39,482 nt of DNA from Blautia sp. AF19-10LB (GCF_003461245.1 NZ_QTWS01000020.1:39574-79055); one strand, 5' to 3'; shown: positions 7,510-16,907, counted from the first letter of the stretch. Made by a program: numbers and translations. Notes: generated by a model from the letters alone, not told the origin.

Positions 7510-8406
7510 CTACAGTGAAAACAAATACTCAAGCGGAAGGGTATGGATCTTTCGATATTCGCTTTGCAGCTGCTCTTCTCTGGTCTTTCCTTCTGCTTCC
7601 AGGGTTTCGATCCGAAATGACGGCTTATGGCAGATTTCTGCATAAAACTGTTCCGGCGAACCGGTTCCCGGACGGCCTGCAACAGAAAAATCCCCCTGGC
7701 CATTTCCGGAATTCTCCATGTAGTAACTGCTGCATTTCTGGAGATGTCTCGCCAGACGATAACTTTTCTGGTTTGCTGCAAAAGATTTCGACTGTTTAAA
7801 ATACAAAATACGATTTCGAAAATGGTCAAATGATAAAAGTCCACAGCTTGGATATTCCTGAAAGATCCGGATCAATGCTTTCGTCTCATTTTCACTTGCA
7901 GGCTGCTGCATAACCTGTTTACGCTGATAATATTGTGTAGGAAAGTTCTTTCTGAGATCAACGCCTCTGCTGTTCCCGGTATACTCCTGACTCGGTATTT
8001 CCTGCATGCGAAGCATCTGCCGATAGATCGGATTACGAATCGCCTGGAAATCTCCTGTATAGATTTCATAACCATCGGGATTGAGCAGCGGTATGAAGCA
8101 TAGACGCCAGTTTTGCAGAACTTCTCCGACTTCATAGATTTCTTCCATCTTCCATCCACTTTCCCAGGCTTTGACATATTCCTGCATCATCCGGATCAGA
8201 AACATCGGTGTCTGCCTGTCCAGTCCGGTAAGCCCGGAAAGACAGAAAATACAATTTGTCCCTTTTCCCAGTTCTACCATCGGAATCATTCTCTCATCAT
8301 GACTTTTCCCAATGACGCGAAACTGTGCGATCTGGCTGTATCTCTGGGAAATCTCCCACATTTCATAATAAAGATCTTCATATGTACAGGATCGTGTATC
8401 TGGCAT
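7510..8406 (-). CDS. M14 zinc carboxypeptidase-like protein with degenerate metal site
   Basis: The 298-residue product keeps the M14 carboxypeptidase framework: the NPDGYE motif, NSRGVDLRKNFP (family form NARGVDLNRNFP) and a C-terminal RIETL block holding the usual catalytic glutamate. The zinc ligands look lost. The HxxE motif reads SGLTGLDRQ, with Thr and Asp in place of His and Glu. The third ligand region reads LLSFDHFRNRILYF, where the family normally has HS at that point. It has no signal peptide, so a cytoplasmic location is likely. I start at ATG 8406, eight bases after GGAGGG (8415-8420), not at the earlier start at 8457. It is probably a non-catalytic binding protein or a decaying enzyme, although a shifted histidine (in DHF) might still bind metal. 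Confidence 0.8.
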   Translation of the reverse strand: MPDTRSCTYEDLYYEMWEISQRYSQIAQFRVIGKSHDERMIPMVELGKGTNCIFCLSGLTGLDRQTPMFLIRMMQEYVKAWESGWKMEEIYEVGEVLQNWRLCFIPLLNPDGYEIYTGDFQAIRNPIYRQMLRMQEIPSQEYTGNSRGVDLRKNFPTQYYQRKQVMQQPASENETKALIRIFQEYPSCGLLSFDHFRNRILYFKQSKSFAANQKSYRLARHLQKCSSYYMENSGNGQGDFSVAGRPGTGSPEQFYAEICHKPSFRIETLEAEGKTREEQLQSEYRKIHTLPLEYLFSL

Positions 8407-8479
8407 AATCTTTTCCCTCCATATTTCTTTTATTACAGATTTTTTATCCAAAATCATGTATCTGCCCTGTATTAATATA

Positions 8480-8511
8480 TGAAAAGAGGCAGGTCAAAAG
8501 AACCTGCCTCT
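8480..8511 (-). terminator. Terminator of the surface protein gene
   Basis: AGAGGCAGGT (8485-8494) pairs perfectly with ACCTGCCTCT (8502-8511) around a seven-base loop. On the minus strand a TTTTC run follows. It is 26 bases beyond the stop of the surface protein gene. Confidence 0.85.
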
Positions 8512-8536
8512 GTAAAATCTTTTGTTTTGAGATTTA

Positions 8537-10999
8537 TTAAATGTCTTTTTTGCGTTTGCGGATCAGGATATATCCGGCTGCCAGCAGTGAGAGTACTGCC
8601 AGTGTTGCCATAGTTCCGATTGGAGATTCATCCATAGTAGAAACTGCGGACTTGGAGCTGGAACCATTTGCTTTCTCTGTTGCTGCTTCTGTTGCAGTCA
8701 GCTCTGCGTCAGTTGCGCTTCCACTTCCGCTTCCGCCGCCTGTTCCACCTGCATCTCCGGTTGGGGTTATGGTAAGGTCAGCGTCTGTAAGTTCCTGTGA
8801 GCTGAACTGGGTTTTGACGGATTCAATTACATCTGTATCCTGCCATTCTGATCCGTTGTAAATCTGTTTCTTGAAGAATACATAGATGTTGTAAGTCTTA
8901 GCATCCTTAATACCTTTCGGAGAACCAATTCGGAATGTAGTATTCTTGTCTGAAGGTTCCGTCGGATTTTCCTTCATACTCCAGTACATCGGAATCCATC
9001 TTTCATCGCCGGAAACATACGGCGGCTCATCATTCTGACCGGCTCCGGTTACTGAAAACTCATAAAATGTACCCGGAGTAAATTTCAGCGGATCCTTCAG
9101 ACCGGTGATCTTGCTCTTGGAAGCAAGTTCAGAGACAGAATAGGTACGTGCTTTACGAGTATTATTGTTTGATGCAGGCGGACGCTTCGTCTTAAAGCTA
9201 GGAGTATTTAATTTAAAAATACTCATCTTAGCTTTACCAGTTGTAGGCTTTGCACAAACAACCAGCCAACTGTCTGCCTCCGGAACATTCTCTGCTTTGA
9301 CAGTGAATGCTGTATTTGCTTTTACTGCATTTGTAGCCCGGCTTGAATCATACATGTTCTGGATTGTCTCTACACTGGTACCTGCATCTACAAAGAAATA
9401 ATACCATTTGCAATCCTGAGTTGTAGAAAAATCCAAAGAAACGGTAGTATGATTTGTCCATTTCAAAGTACCGCTCTTATAAGTCAGGAAAGACGCTTCC
9501 TTAGGCGGACGTTTTTTATTGAAGCTGTCCTCGTCAAGTTTGAAATATTTCATTTCAGTCGTTCCATCAGTAGATGTCGCAAAAACAACCAGCCATTTGT
9601 TGTTCTTTTCCGGAACATTTGTTGCTGTAACTGTAAATCCTTTATTTGCCTTAACTGATGTTGTAGTATGTTTTGCATCATACATCTTTTTGATTTTGGC
9701 TTCGCTTGTTCCTGAATCTACATAAGTATAATACCACTTACAATCCTTGGTATTAGACAGTTCAACAGAAACTGCTGTATGACTCGTCCATTTCAGTGTA
9801 CCACTTTTATAGCTAAGGAAATCCTTTGTCGGTTCCGGATCTGGATCCGGTGTATCTGCCTTCTTTTTCAATGTGACTGTTTTTGTTGTTGTATCAGCTG
9901 CATTCAGAGTATACTCATCTGTATCATAGCCAAACTGTGTCACAGCACTCTCAAAAACACTTGATTCTACCTCGGCTACCGCACCAAGCACCTGCCAGCC
10001 ATCTGCTGCATTAGCATGAGTAAAGGAAATCTCTGAACCTGTAAGCTCATCTGTAATCATAAATTTTGCTTCCTTATCCAGATATACGTTTGCTTGTACA
10101 TCCGCGATCTTATTATCTTTTACTATAACAGTGCCCTGTACAAGAATATCGGAGTCACTGTATACAGCACCATTTGCGCCGGTATTTCCGGTGATCGTAC
10201 CACCTGCAAGAGCAATCTGTCCGCTTGTGCAGTCAATTGCTGCGCCCTTTGCACTGCTGTTATTTCCGGTAAGAATTACATTTGGAAAAAGTCCAAAACT
10301 TCCATCGGTCACTTTAACAATGGAACCCTCTGCTGTAATGCTTGTATTCGTAAATGCACCACTGACTGTCAGTTTGCCATCATCTTTTACTTCAAACTGC
10401 AGGGAAGCATTTTCTCCAGATACCTGGAACATATCTCCTTTAAAAGAATCATCTGCCCTTCCGATAGAAACATCTCCCGCTGCACGGATGCAGACTTTCT
10501 TATTCTCTATTGTAACTGTAGATGATAATGCAAGCTGATCGGAAACCTCGATTACCGTAGCTTCTGAATCTGCTGTTGCAGCTTCTACTTTATCAATTGC
10601 TGCCTGAAGTGATGGCTGATAGTCTAGTACATCATTACCATTGGCATCCTTATTAATAATAGCAATTCCAGTAGCTGTATTCTCTTCTGCTACCGTCTCA
10701 GTTTCTGTAGTTTCTTCCGCCGGCTGTTCTGCTGGTGCTTCTGTCGGCTCCTCTGCCGGTTCTTCGGCTGGTGCCTCGGTCGGCTGTTCCGGCTCTGTCG
10801 GTGCCTCTGTCGGTTCTGCCGGTGCTTCTGTCGGCTGTTCTTCGGCTGCAGAATTATCTGTATCTTCGGAAGATCCGAAATCTCCCGTTTCCTCACCTGC
10901 TGTTTCAGATGCAGCATCTGCTGCCATTGCAGTAACCGGCACACCACCGGTAGCAAGTGCACCTGCCAGGATCATTGCATATAATTGTTTACGTCTCAA
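8537..10999 (-). CDS. Large secreted, membrane-anchored surface protein with duplicated domain
   Basis: The 820-residue product starts at TTG 10999, six bases after GGGAGGA (11006-11012). An in-frame ATG at 11014 overlaps that site and is unlikely. In order it has a signal peptide (cut after about TAMA), a Pro/Glu/Thr/Ala-rich linker of PTEAPAE-like repeats (about 55-110), a region resembling a right-handed beta-helix (about 115-340), two tandem copies of a roughly 108-residue module (about 393-500 and 501-610; each starts LSYKSGTLKWT, contains CKWYY and ends KRPP), a unique domain, a Gly/Ser linker (about 750) and a C-terminal hydrophobic helix followed by RKRKKDI. No LPXTG-like motif precedes the helix, so a plain membrane anchor is the simplest reading. 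Its role may be adhesion or glycan binding, but I do not recognise the module. Confidence 0.85.
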   Translation of the reverse strand: MRRKQLYAMILAGALATGGVPVTAMAADAASETAGEETGDFGSSEDTDNSAAEEQPTEAPAEPTEAPTEPEQPTEAPAEEPAEEPTEAPAEQPAEETTETETVAEENTATGIAIINKDANGNDVLDYQPSLQAAIDKVEAATADSEATVIEVSDQLALSSTVTIENKKVCIRAAGDVSIGRADDSFKGDMFQVSGENASLQFEVKDDGKLTVSGAFTNTSITAEGSIVKVTDGSFGLFPNVILTGNNSSAKGAAIDCTSGQIALAGGTITGNTGANGAVYSDSDILVQGTVIVKDNKIADVQANVYLDKEAKFMITDELTGSEISFTHANAADGWQVLGAVAEVESSVFESAVTQFGYDTDEYTLNAADTTTKTVTLKKKADTPDPDPEPTKDFLSYKSGTLKWTSHTAVSVELSNTKDCKWYYTYVDSGTSEAKIKKMYDAKHTTTSVKANKGFTVTATNVPEKNNKWLVVFATSTDGTTEMKYFKLDEDSFNKKRPPKEASFLTYKSGTLKWTNHTTVSLDFSTTQDCKWYYFFVDAGTSVETIQNMYDSSRATNAVKANTAFTVKAENVPEADSWLVVCAKPTTGKAKMSIFKLNTPSFKTKRPPASNNNTRKARTYSVSELASKSKITGLKDPLKFTPGTFYEFSVTGAGQNDEPPYVSGDERWIPMYWSMKENPTEPSDKNTTFRIGSPKGIKDAKTYNIYVFFKKQIYNGSEWQDTDVIESVKTQFSSQELTDADLTITPTGDAGGTGGGSGSGSATDAELTATEAATEKANGSSSKSAVSTMDESPIGTMATLAVLSLLAAGYILIRKRKKDI
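9175..9835 (-). repeat. Tandem duplication inside the surface protein gene
   Basis: Two adjacent copies of about 325 bases (roughly 9175-9500 and 9501-9835) encode the two CKWYY-containing modules. They are similar at the protein level but clearly diverged in DNA, so the duplication is not recent. Confidence 0.75.
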
Positions 11000-11129
11000 C
11001 TTAAATCCTCCCATGTGTCTTCATTTCACAGTCGAAATTCCCATAAAATCACTTTCCGGCTGCACGAAATATGTAACATCGTTAATTTGCTGTTCTTCAA
11101 ACAAAGTTTGCATCAATAAACTGTCTTTC

Positions 11130-11158
11130 ATTATACACACGCATATCCAAAATGTCAA
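11130..11158 (-). promoter_or_regulatory. Perfect-consensus promoter of the surface protein gene
   Basis: On the minus strand TTGACA (11153-11158) and TATAAT (11130-11135) are separated by exactly 17 bp. The leader to the TTG start is about 120 bases. This is the strongest promoter by sequence in the left half of the window. Confidence 0.85.
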
Positions 11159-11206
11159 ATCAACGATGCATATTTCTGGTCATTATCGTTCGACCTTTTT
11201 TTACTT

Positions 11207-12457
11207 TTATGGTCGAATCTGGCCATTTCCATAGATAATATATTTGGTTGTTGTCAAAGCAAGGAGTCCCATCGGTCCTCTTGCGTGAAGCTTCTGAGTA
11301 CTGATTCCGATCTCTGCACCATATCCAAACTCAAATCCATCCGTGAATCTGGTGGAAGCATTTACATATACAGCGGCTGCATCCACTTCATCCAGGAATT
11401 TCTGTGCATTGCTGTAATTCTCTGTGATAATCGCCTCTGAATGACCGGTATTGTACTTATTGATATGTGCGATCGCCTCATCTACATTATGTACTACCTT
11501 GATAGAAAGAATGTAATCCAGATATTCCGTTCCCCAGTCTTCTTCTGTAGCTGCGACTGCGCCCGGCATCAGTGTCTGTGCTTCTTTGTCTGCACGCATC
11601 TCCACATGTTTCTCCTGAAGACGCTTTGCAAGGACCGGAAGAAGTTTTTCTTTGACATTTTCATGGACAAGCAGAGACTCGCATGCATTGCAGACACCGA
11701 CCCTCTGTGTCTTGGCATTGAGGATGATATTGACTGCCATATCAAGATCTGCGCTCTCATCCACATAAATGTGGCAGTTTCCGGTACCAGTCTCGATCAC
11801 AGGGATTGTGCTCTGGTTCACAACGGCTTTAATAAGGCCCTTTCCGCCTCTTGGAATCAGGACATCCACATATTCGTTCATCTTCATGAACTCAGCCGCA
11901 GTCTCTCTGGAAGTATCTGCGATCAGCTGAATGGCATTTTCTGTTACGCCGTGGGCTCCTAAAGTCTCTCTGATGCAGTTTACGATCGCCTCGTTTGAAT
12001 GAAGTGCATCACTGCCACCCTTGAGGATCACAACGTTGCCAGTCTTGAAACAAAGTCCAAATGCATCAGCAGTAACGTTCGGGCGTGCCTCATAGATGAT
12101 CCCGACAACACCAAGCGGAACTCTTTTCTGACCGATCAGAAGTCCGTTCGGACGTTTTTTCATTCCGGTCACTTCACCGATCGGATCTTCGAGAGACACA
12201 AGCTGACGAAGTCCCTCTGCCATTCCTTCGATTCTCTCTCTGGTAAGGAGCAGACGGTCCACCAGACCTTCCGGCATGTGGTTTGCCTTTCCGTGTTCTA
12301 CATCGATCGCATTGGCACTGAGTAACTGTTCTGTACATTCTACAAGATGATCTGCCACAGCCTCAAGAACCTCGTTTTTCTTGTTTGTTGTTATATTTCG
12401 AAGCTCTGTCTCGGCATCCTTGGCATTTTTTCCAAGCTGCAATAACATTTCATTCAT
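11207..12457 (-). CDS. proA: Glutamate-5-semialdehyde dehydrogenase (gamma-glutamyl phosphate reductase)
   Basis: The 416-residue enzyme reduces gamma-glutamyl phosphate with NADPH to glutamate semialdehyde, the second step of proline synthesis. It has the aldehyde-dehydrogenase fold with the [16 protein letters not shown] segment, the [12 protein letters not shown] loop and the catalytic cysteine in [13 protein letters not shown]. The ATG at 12457 is eight bases after AAGGAGG (12466-12472); the in-frame TTG two codons earlier is too close to that site. It is the last gene of the cluster. The kinase ProB is four genes upstream, separated by DUF896 and a folate enzyme, which is a looser arrangement than adjacent proBA. 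Confidence 0.96.
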   Translation of the reverse strand: MNEMLLQLGKNAKDAETELRNITTNKKNEVLEAVADHLVECTEQLLSANAIDVEHGKANHMPEGLVDRLLLTRERIEGMAEGLRQLVSLEDPIGEVTGMKKRPNGLLIGQKRVPLGVVGIIYEARPNVTADAFGLCFKTGNVVILKGGSDALHSNEAIVNCIRETLGAHGVTENAIQLIADTSRETAAEFMKMNEYVDVLIPRGGKGLIKAVVNQSTIPVIETGTGNCHIYVDESADLDMAVNIILNAKTQRVGVCNACESLLVHENVKEKLLPVLAKRLQEKHVEMRADKEAQTLMPGAVAATEEDWGTEYLDYILSIKVVHNVDEAIAHINKYNTGHSEAIITENYSNAQKFLDEVDAAAVYVNASTRFTDGFEFGYGAEIGISTQKLHARGPMGLLALTTTKYIIYGNGQIRP

Positions 12458-12487
12458 TGTCAAAACCTCCTTCTGGAAACAGGTCTG

Positions 12488-13045
12488 TTATTTTGTGAGT
12501 TGGTAGATTTTATTTTCTGTAACGATAATCTCCGGCGAGATATCTGTCGGTTCTGTCGGAACAGAAGGTAAGATCTGGAAATCAAAAGCAACTGCCACTC
12601 TCTTGATCTGCAGGTGTTTCTCAAGGAAGCGGTCATAAAAGCCGCCGCCGTAACCAACCCTGTGATTCTGCGGGTCAAAAGCCACTCCCGGCATGACCAT
12701 CATGGCATCTTCCCACTGAACGATCTCGCCACGCGCCGGCTCAGGGATCCCGAAATATCCCTTTTCAAGCTGTGAGAAATCCGTCAGTTTATAGAATACC
12801 ATATCCTGTCCGACAACTTTCGGAACTGCGACTTCCTTGCCCTGCTTCCATGCTTCTTCGATAATGAAACCTGTCATGACTTCGTGGTTATAATCTGCAT
12901 AGGCAAGAATCTTCTGTGCTGACTGAAATTCCGGAAGCTCTGCTACCTTCTGTGCGATCTGACGGCTCCATGCCTCTACCTGGCTGTCTGTACATTCTTT
13001 TCTTAATTTGAAGATCTGTTTTCTAATGAGTTTTTTTTCTTCCAT
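12488..13045 (-). CDS. 5-formyltetrahydrofolate cyclo-ligase
   Basis: The 185-residue enzyme converts 5-formyl-THF to 5,10-methenyl-THF using ATP. The N-terminal basic helix (KKLIRKQIFKLRKE) and the C-terminal signature GVAFDPQNHRVGYGGGFYDR, which binds ATP and folate, are both typical. I choose ATG 13045, preceded by AGGTGA, over the GTG three codons earlier. The gene overlaps the end of the DUF896 gene by about 23 bases and lies 30 bases before proA, so it is co-transcribed. Confidence 0.94.
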   Translation of the reverse strand: MEEKKLIRKQIFKLRKECTDSQVEAWSRQIAQKVAELPEFQSAQKILAYADYNHEVMTGFIIEEAWKQGKEVAVPKVVGQDMVFYKLTDFSQLEKGYFGIPEPARGEIVQWEDAMMVMPGVAFDPQNHRVGYGGGFYDRFLEKHLQIKRVAVAFDFQILPSVPTEPTDISPEIIVTENKIYQLTK

Positions 13046-13250
13046 ATTTATCACCTAAATTTGTAACAGAACCATCGGCTTCTTTGATGCTGATATTATT
13101 TAACTGTGCTCTTAAGTTTCCGCGGACTGCTGCGAGATATTCCTTACGCAGTTCTGCCTGCTCTGCTTTTTCTTCTTCTGTAAGACCTACGCTCTTGGCT
13201 TTGTGTGCCAGTGCGTTGATACGGTCGATCTTTACGTTATCCATTCCCAT
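13023..13250 (-). CDS. DUF896 (YnzC-like) small protein
   Basis: The 75-residue helical protein matches the DUF896 family: an N-terminal helical hairpin (KIDRINALAHKAKSVGL, then TEEEKAEQAELRKEYLA) followed by the conserved VRGNLRAQLNNI segment. B. subtilis YnzC is the best-known relative and belongs to SOS-linked small proteins. The ATG at 13250 is eight bases after AAGGAGA. It sits between proB and the folate cyclo-ligase gene, overlapping the latter, and its function here is not known. Confidence 0.9.
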   Translation of the reverse strand: MGMDNVKIDRINALAHKAKSVGLTEEEKAEQAELRKEYLAAVRGNLRAQLNNISIKEADGSVTNLGDKYGRKKTH

Positions 13251-13268
13251 GGTAAGTATCTCCTTTAT

Positions 13269-14123
13269 TTAAAGTAATTTCTCAATATAATCGATCAGGA
13301 AAAATTCTTCTTTCTTATCACCGACAAACAAGGTTCCATAATTACGTCCTTCCATGATCTTGTGAATGATATGGAAATCTGCTCCGTTTGCAATGATCAT
13401 GTCTGCGCCCGCAGATGTAGCAATCTCGGCAGCAGTAAGTTTCGTTGCCATTCCGCCGGTTCCGACTTTGCTCTTTGGACCCTTTCCCATGCTTAAGAGT
13501 TTCTCATCCAGTTTCTCAACCGTATGGATGAACTCTGCATCCGGATTGGCATTCGGATCATCTGTAAACAGTCCGTCGATATCGGAAAGCAGGATCAGAA
13601 GATCGGCTCCGATCAGTCCGGCGATGACGGCTGACAGGGTATCGTTATCACCAAAAGATTCCAGTTTCTCAAGCTCATAGCTGGAAATGGAGTCATTTTC
13701 GTTTACGACCGGAATTGCCCCGACATTCAGAAGTTCCTCAAATGTATTTCTGGCATTGTGACGGTTCAGATTGTTGACCATAGTATTCTTGGTCATCAGG
13801 ATCTGTGCCGCAACCTGATTGTACTCCGCAAAAAGTTTCTGATAGATCATCATAAGCTTTGCCTGTCCTACTGCGGAACATGCCTGCTTCTTCTTAAGTT
13901 CAGCCGGTTTCTCATGAAGTCCGAGAGCGGAAGCACCTACCGCAACAGCACCGGAAGTTACCAGTACCACATCCTTGCCCTGATTGTGAAGGTCGCTCAA
14001 TTCACGTACCAGCACTTCCAGTTTACGCAGGTTCAGTTTATTGGTTTCTTTGTGGATCAGAGAGGAAGAACCTACCTTTACCACAATACGCTTTTTGTCT
14101 TTTAACATCTCACGGTAATTCAT
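13269..14123 (-). CDS. proB: Glutamate 5-kinase, short form without PUA domain
   Basis: The 284-residue amino-acid kinase phosphorylates glutamate as the first step of proline synthesis. Key segments are VVKVGSSSL (phosphate loop), TSGAVAVGASALG, VVNENDSIS (glutamate binding), FGDNDTLSAVIAGLIGADLL and GTGGMATKLTAA. It ends soon after the kinase domain, so the C-terminal PUA domain found in the roughly 370-residue E. coli type is absent; short ProB forms are known in Firmicutes. The ATG at 14123 has GGAGAG upstream; in-frame codons before it lie outside conserved sequence. Feedback inhibition by proline would be expected from the family but cannot be seen here. Confidence 0.95.
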   Translation of the reverse strand: MNYREMLKDKKRIVVKVGSSSLIHKETNKLNLRKLEVLVRELSDLHNQGKDVVLVTSGAVAVGASALGLHEKPAELKKKQACSAVGQAKLMMIYQKLFAEYNQVAAQILMTKNTMVNNLNRHNARNTFEELLNVGAIPVVNENDSISSYELEKLESFGDNDTLSAVIAGLIGADLLILLSDIDGLFTDDPNANPDAEFIHTVEKLDEKLLSMGKGPKSKVGTGGMATKLTAAEIATSAGADMIIANGADFHIIHKIMEGRNYGTLFVGDKKEEFFLIDYIEKLL

Positions 14124-14178
14124 CGTTATGTCTCTCCAAGTATATTTTATTGCCGTTTCCCGGCAGAGCATTTATTGT

Positions 14179-14673
14179 TTATCTGGTGATTCCAAGATCA
14201 TCGAGGGCTTTGGCCTGCTTTTTCTCCATGACAGCAGCTTCTTCCGGAGTCATATGGTCGTATCCGAGAAGATGAAGCATGCTGTGTGCAAACAGGAAGC
14301 TGAACTCGCGCTCAATGCTGTGACCGTATTCCTGTGCCTGGGAATAAACTCTGTCTACGGAGATCATCACATCTCCAAGAAGCAGTTCATCGGTATCCAG
14401 GTCAAAATATTCGTCCTTCTCATCGATCACAGAATAGTCTGCCGGTTTCTCAAACGGGATCATCGGGAAAGAAAGCACGTCTGTCGGTGCATCGATCAGA
14501 CGAAATTCCGCATTTACCTTGCGGATCTCTTCGTTGTCTGTGATGACCAGGTTTACGCTGATCTCATACGGGCATTCCTCCAGTTCCAGGATATGGGATG
14601 CTACTTTCTCGGCGAGTTTCTCATAAGGGATCTCTAATTTGCGTTCGGTTTCATACTCGATCTGAATGGTCAT
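14179..14673 (-). CDS. ybeY: Endoribonuclease YbeY
   Basis: The 164-residue zinc endoribonuclease takes part in 16S rRNA 3' maturation and ribosome quality control. The metal motif HxxxHxxxxxH is present as HSMLHLLGYDH, preceded by the family block RLIDAPTDVLSFPM and LLGDVMISVD. The start ATG overlaps the phoH stop by four bases (ATGA), and GAGGAG lies just upstream inside phoH, so the two are translationally linked. This pairing with phoH is common in bacteria. Confidence 0.96.
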   Translation of the reverse strand: MTIQIEYETERKLEIPYEKLAEKVASHILELEECPYEISVNLVITDNEEIRKVNAEFRLIDAPTDVLSFPMIPFEKPADYSVIDEKDEYFDLDTDELLLGDVMISVDRVYSQAQEYGHSIEREFSFLFAHSMLHLLGYDHMTPEEAAVMEKKQAKALDDLGITR

Positions 14674-15680
14674 TTCTTCTTCTCCTCACTGCGGCGTGTG
14701 GTGCGTCTTGCCGGCTTCTGTTTCTTCTCATAGTCATCGTAAGCCTGTACGATCTGCTGTACCAGTGGATGACGCACGACATCCTTGCTGGTAAGCTGGC
14801 AGAATCCGATATCATCAATCTTCTTAAGGACTTTGGCAGCGACATCAAGTCCGGATACCGCGTCTCTCGGAAGGTCCTTCTGGGAAGCGTCACCGGTCAC
14901 AACTACCTTGGAGCCAAAGCCGATACGTGTCAGGAACATCTTCATCTGCGCCGGTGTCGTATTCTGTGCCTCATCCAGAATGATAAACGCATTATCAAGG
15001 GTACGTCCTCGCATGTAAGCAAGCGGGGCAACCTCGATCAGCCCGCGCTCCATATTCTTGGCAAAGCTGTCTGCTCCCATGATCTGATACAGAGCATCAT
15101 AAAGCGGGCGGAGATACGGGTCTACCTTGCTCTGAAGGTCTCCCGGGAGAAAACCAAGTTTCTCTCCGGCCTCAATCGCCGGTCTGGTAAGGATGATACG
15201 GCTGACTTCCTCATTGCGGAATGCAGTCACCGCCATCGCCATTGCCAGATAAGTCTTACCGGTTCCTGCCGGTCCGATGCCGAATACGATCATTTTTTTG
15301 CGGATCTGCTCTACATATTCCTTCTGTCCAAGAGTCTTGGGCTTGATGGGGCGTCCCTGTATCGTGTTGCAGATAAAATCCTTATCTATCTCTGTAAGTA
15401 CCTGATTTCGCTCTTCCATGGCAAGTGACAGTGCATAGGTCACATTCTGCCGGGTAATGGTATTTCCCTTGCCTGCAAGTGTTACCAGTTCTTCTATCAG
15501 CTTCTTCGCCTGAGTTGCGCTTCCGTCTGTACCCAGGATCTTTAAACTGCCGTCTCTGGATATCAGTGTTACATTCAGGGTGCGCTCGATCAGCTTGAGA
15601 TGCTCGTCAAACTGGCCGAACACATTTCCCTCCAGATCTGCGGGGACCTGAGTGTGTAACTCAATAATGCTGTTAGTCAT
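14670..15680 (-). CDS. PhoH family ATPase (YbeZ-like)
   Basis: The 336-residue P-loop ATPase has Walker A GPAGTGKTYLAMA (about residues 136-148) and Walker B FIILDEAQNTTPAQMKMFL, with the family blocks KPKTLGQKEYV and SKVVVTGD. A KH-like N-terminal segment (about 20-70) suggests RNA binding, and the C-terminus is a basic tail (RRTTRRSEEKKK). PhoH proteins next to ybeY are thought to act with YbeY in RNA processing. Its start overlaps the yqfD stop by eight bases. In Bacillus the gene order yqfC-yqfD-phoH-ybeY is the same. Confidence 0.94.
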   Translation of the reverse strand: MTNSIIELHTQVPADLEGNVFGQFDEHLKLIERTLNVTLISRDGSLKILGTDGSATQAKKLIEELVTLAGKGNTITRQNVTYALSLAMEERNQVLTEIDKDFICNTIQGRPIKPKTLGQKEYVEQIRKKMIVFGIGPAGTGKTYLAMAMAVTAFRNEEVSRIILTRPAIEAGEKLGFLPGDLQSKVDPYLRPLYDALYQIMGADSFAKNMERGLIEVAPLAYMRGRTLDNAFIILDEAQNTTPAQMKMFLTRIGFGSKVVVTGDASQKDLPRDAVSGLDVAAKVLKKIDDIGFCQLTSKDVVRHPLVQQIVQAYDDYEKKQKPARRTTRRSEEKKK

Positions 15681-16899
15681 TCTCTGTTGTCCTTTCTTCG
15701 GGCTGCTCCTGTATTTCTACGGGAACCTCCCTTCCGGTTTTTTCTATGATTTCCAAAGACCCTTTGCTGATGCAGGTCTTATGGTCAACCTCTATTTTAA
15801 CATTATTTGCAGATATTTGAAGCCCTTTTTCCATTAATTTTTTCTCATAAGCCTGTAAAATCTCCCATGATACGATCTTTGCCTCTTTTTCTGTGCGTTT
15901 TTTTGCGGTTTTACGATATTCTTTTCTGACGATTTTTCCATAAGATGCAGGAAGAAAAAAGTTCTCTGTTACCTGCCAGGGATGATATTCAACAGATTGT
16001 TGCCATCCGTTTTCTTTCTTTCCCCCGAAAGTAAAGATCCAGTTTCCCAGCCGGACACAGCCGCCCTTTTTTTCTGTTCCTGCAAAAACTTCTTCCTGAT
16101 ACTCCATCGGAACTTCGTGATAATACGCCAGTTTGTACTGGATATAGACATCCGCATCTGCTTTTACATATTGATATTGATAAACTTCCTGACTGTCATT
16201 CTTCAGTTCCAGCACACCAGAGACCAGAATATCCCCTTTTTTGCAGGTATCGCCCGGATGAAGCAGCGGGACTCCTGCACGGGTGACCATTTTTACGATC
16301 GTTCCGTCCTTCTCTGCTGCCAGACTGCTGGCAGTCTGCTCCTTTGGCATATCATCTCCTGTAAAAATCCCCTCCTGCACTTCAAGGGTCAGCCTGGTTC
16401 CCTCCAGTTTTGCAGAAACCCAGGTGATTTCCGGATATTTTTCCCGGACTGCCGCGGCAATCTCACTACAGTTTATCTTTTTTCTTGAAATCCCATGTGT
16501 AATACCCTGATCGTCCAGAAACTCCAGGATCTCGCCTGTACTGCATTGTCTGTTACCCTCGATCCGAATATTCCAGATATGTCCTGATAAAAATATAAGA
16601 AGTCCAATGCACAGCAAAATCCCAAGAAAAAATGCCTTTCTTTTTTTGCTTCGATAAAAAAAGAAGGGCAGTCCATGTTTTTCAACAATATGTATCCTGA
16701 CACCTGTCTTCCGACAGAGCGGACCAAGAAGAAAAAAATCTTTCACAGCGAGAATCCCTGTCAGAGCTCCATCAGGATGACAGCAAAGATTTCGGATGCA
16801 GATTTTTCTTCCCCGGCAGAGGTTCAGAAAACGCTCCGTCTGTTCTCCCCGGACCTGAATCTTTATGCAACCCTTCCAAAAGCAGATCAGCTTTTCCAT
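15673..16899 (-). CDS. yqfD: Sporulation protein YqfD
   Basis: The 408-residue product begins MEKLICFWKGCIKIQVRG, the usual opening of YqfD. One membrane helix lies around residues 90-110 (FFLGILLCIGLLIFLSGHIW), with a short cytoplasmic N-terminal part and a large extracytoplasmic C-terminal part. The SGHIWNIRIEGN and GDTCKKGDILVSG segments are family-like. In B. subtilis yqfD is made in the mother cell under sigma-E and is needed for efficient sporulation. I place the start at ATG 16899, with GAGGTG close upstream, eight bases after the yqfC stop. The ORF could be extended upstream only by entering yqfC. Confidence 0.92.
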   Translation of the reverse strand: MEKLICFWKGCIKIQVRGEQTERFLNLCRGRKICIRNLCCHPDGALTGILAVKDFFLLGPLCRKTGVRIHIVEKHGLPFFFYRSKKRKAFFLGILLCIGLLIFLSGHIWNIRIEGNRQCSTGEILEFLDDQGITHGISRKKINCSEIAAAVREKYPEITWVSAKLEGTRLTLEVQEGIFTGDDMPKEQTASSLAAEKDGTIVKMVTRAGVPLLHPGDTCKKGDILVSGVLELKNDSQEVYQYQYVKADADVYIQYKLAYYHEVPMEYQEEVFAGTEKKGGCVRLGNWIFTFGGKKENGWQQSVEYHPWQVTENFFLPASYGKIVRKEYRKTAKKRTEKEAKIVSWEILQAYEKKLMEKGLQISANNVKIEVDHKTCISKGSLEIIEKTGREVPVEIQEQPEERTTEND

Positions 16900-16907
16900 A
16901 AACACCT

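Noticed and set aside
10690..10962. Arg/Gln/His-rich frames over the PTEAPAE repeats
   Set aside because: They are out-of-frame readings of the proline-rich linker in the surface protein gene.
11190..11217. Inverted repeat TTCGACC/GGTCGAA spanning the proA stop as terminator
   Set aside because: The stem is only seven bases with a long loop and no T-run on the minus strand.
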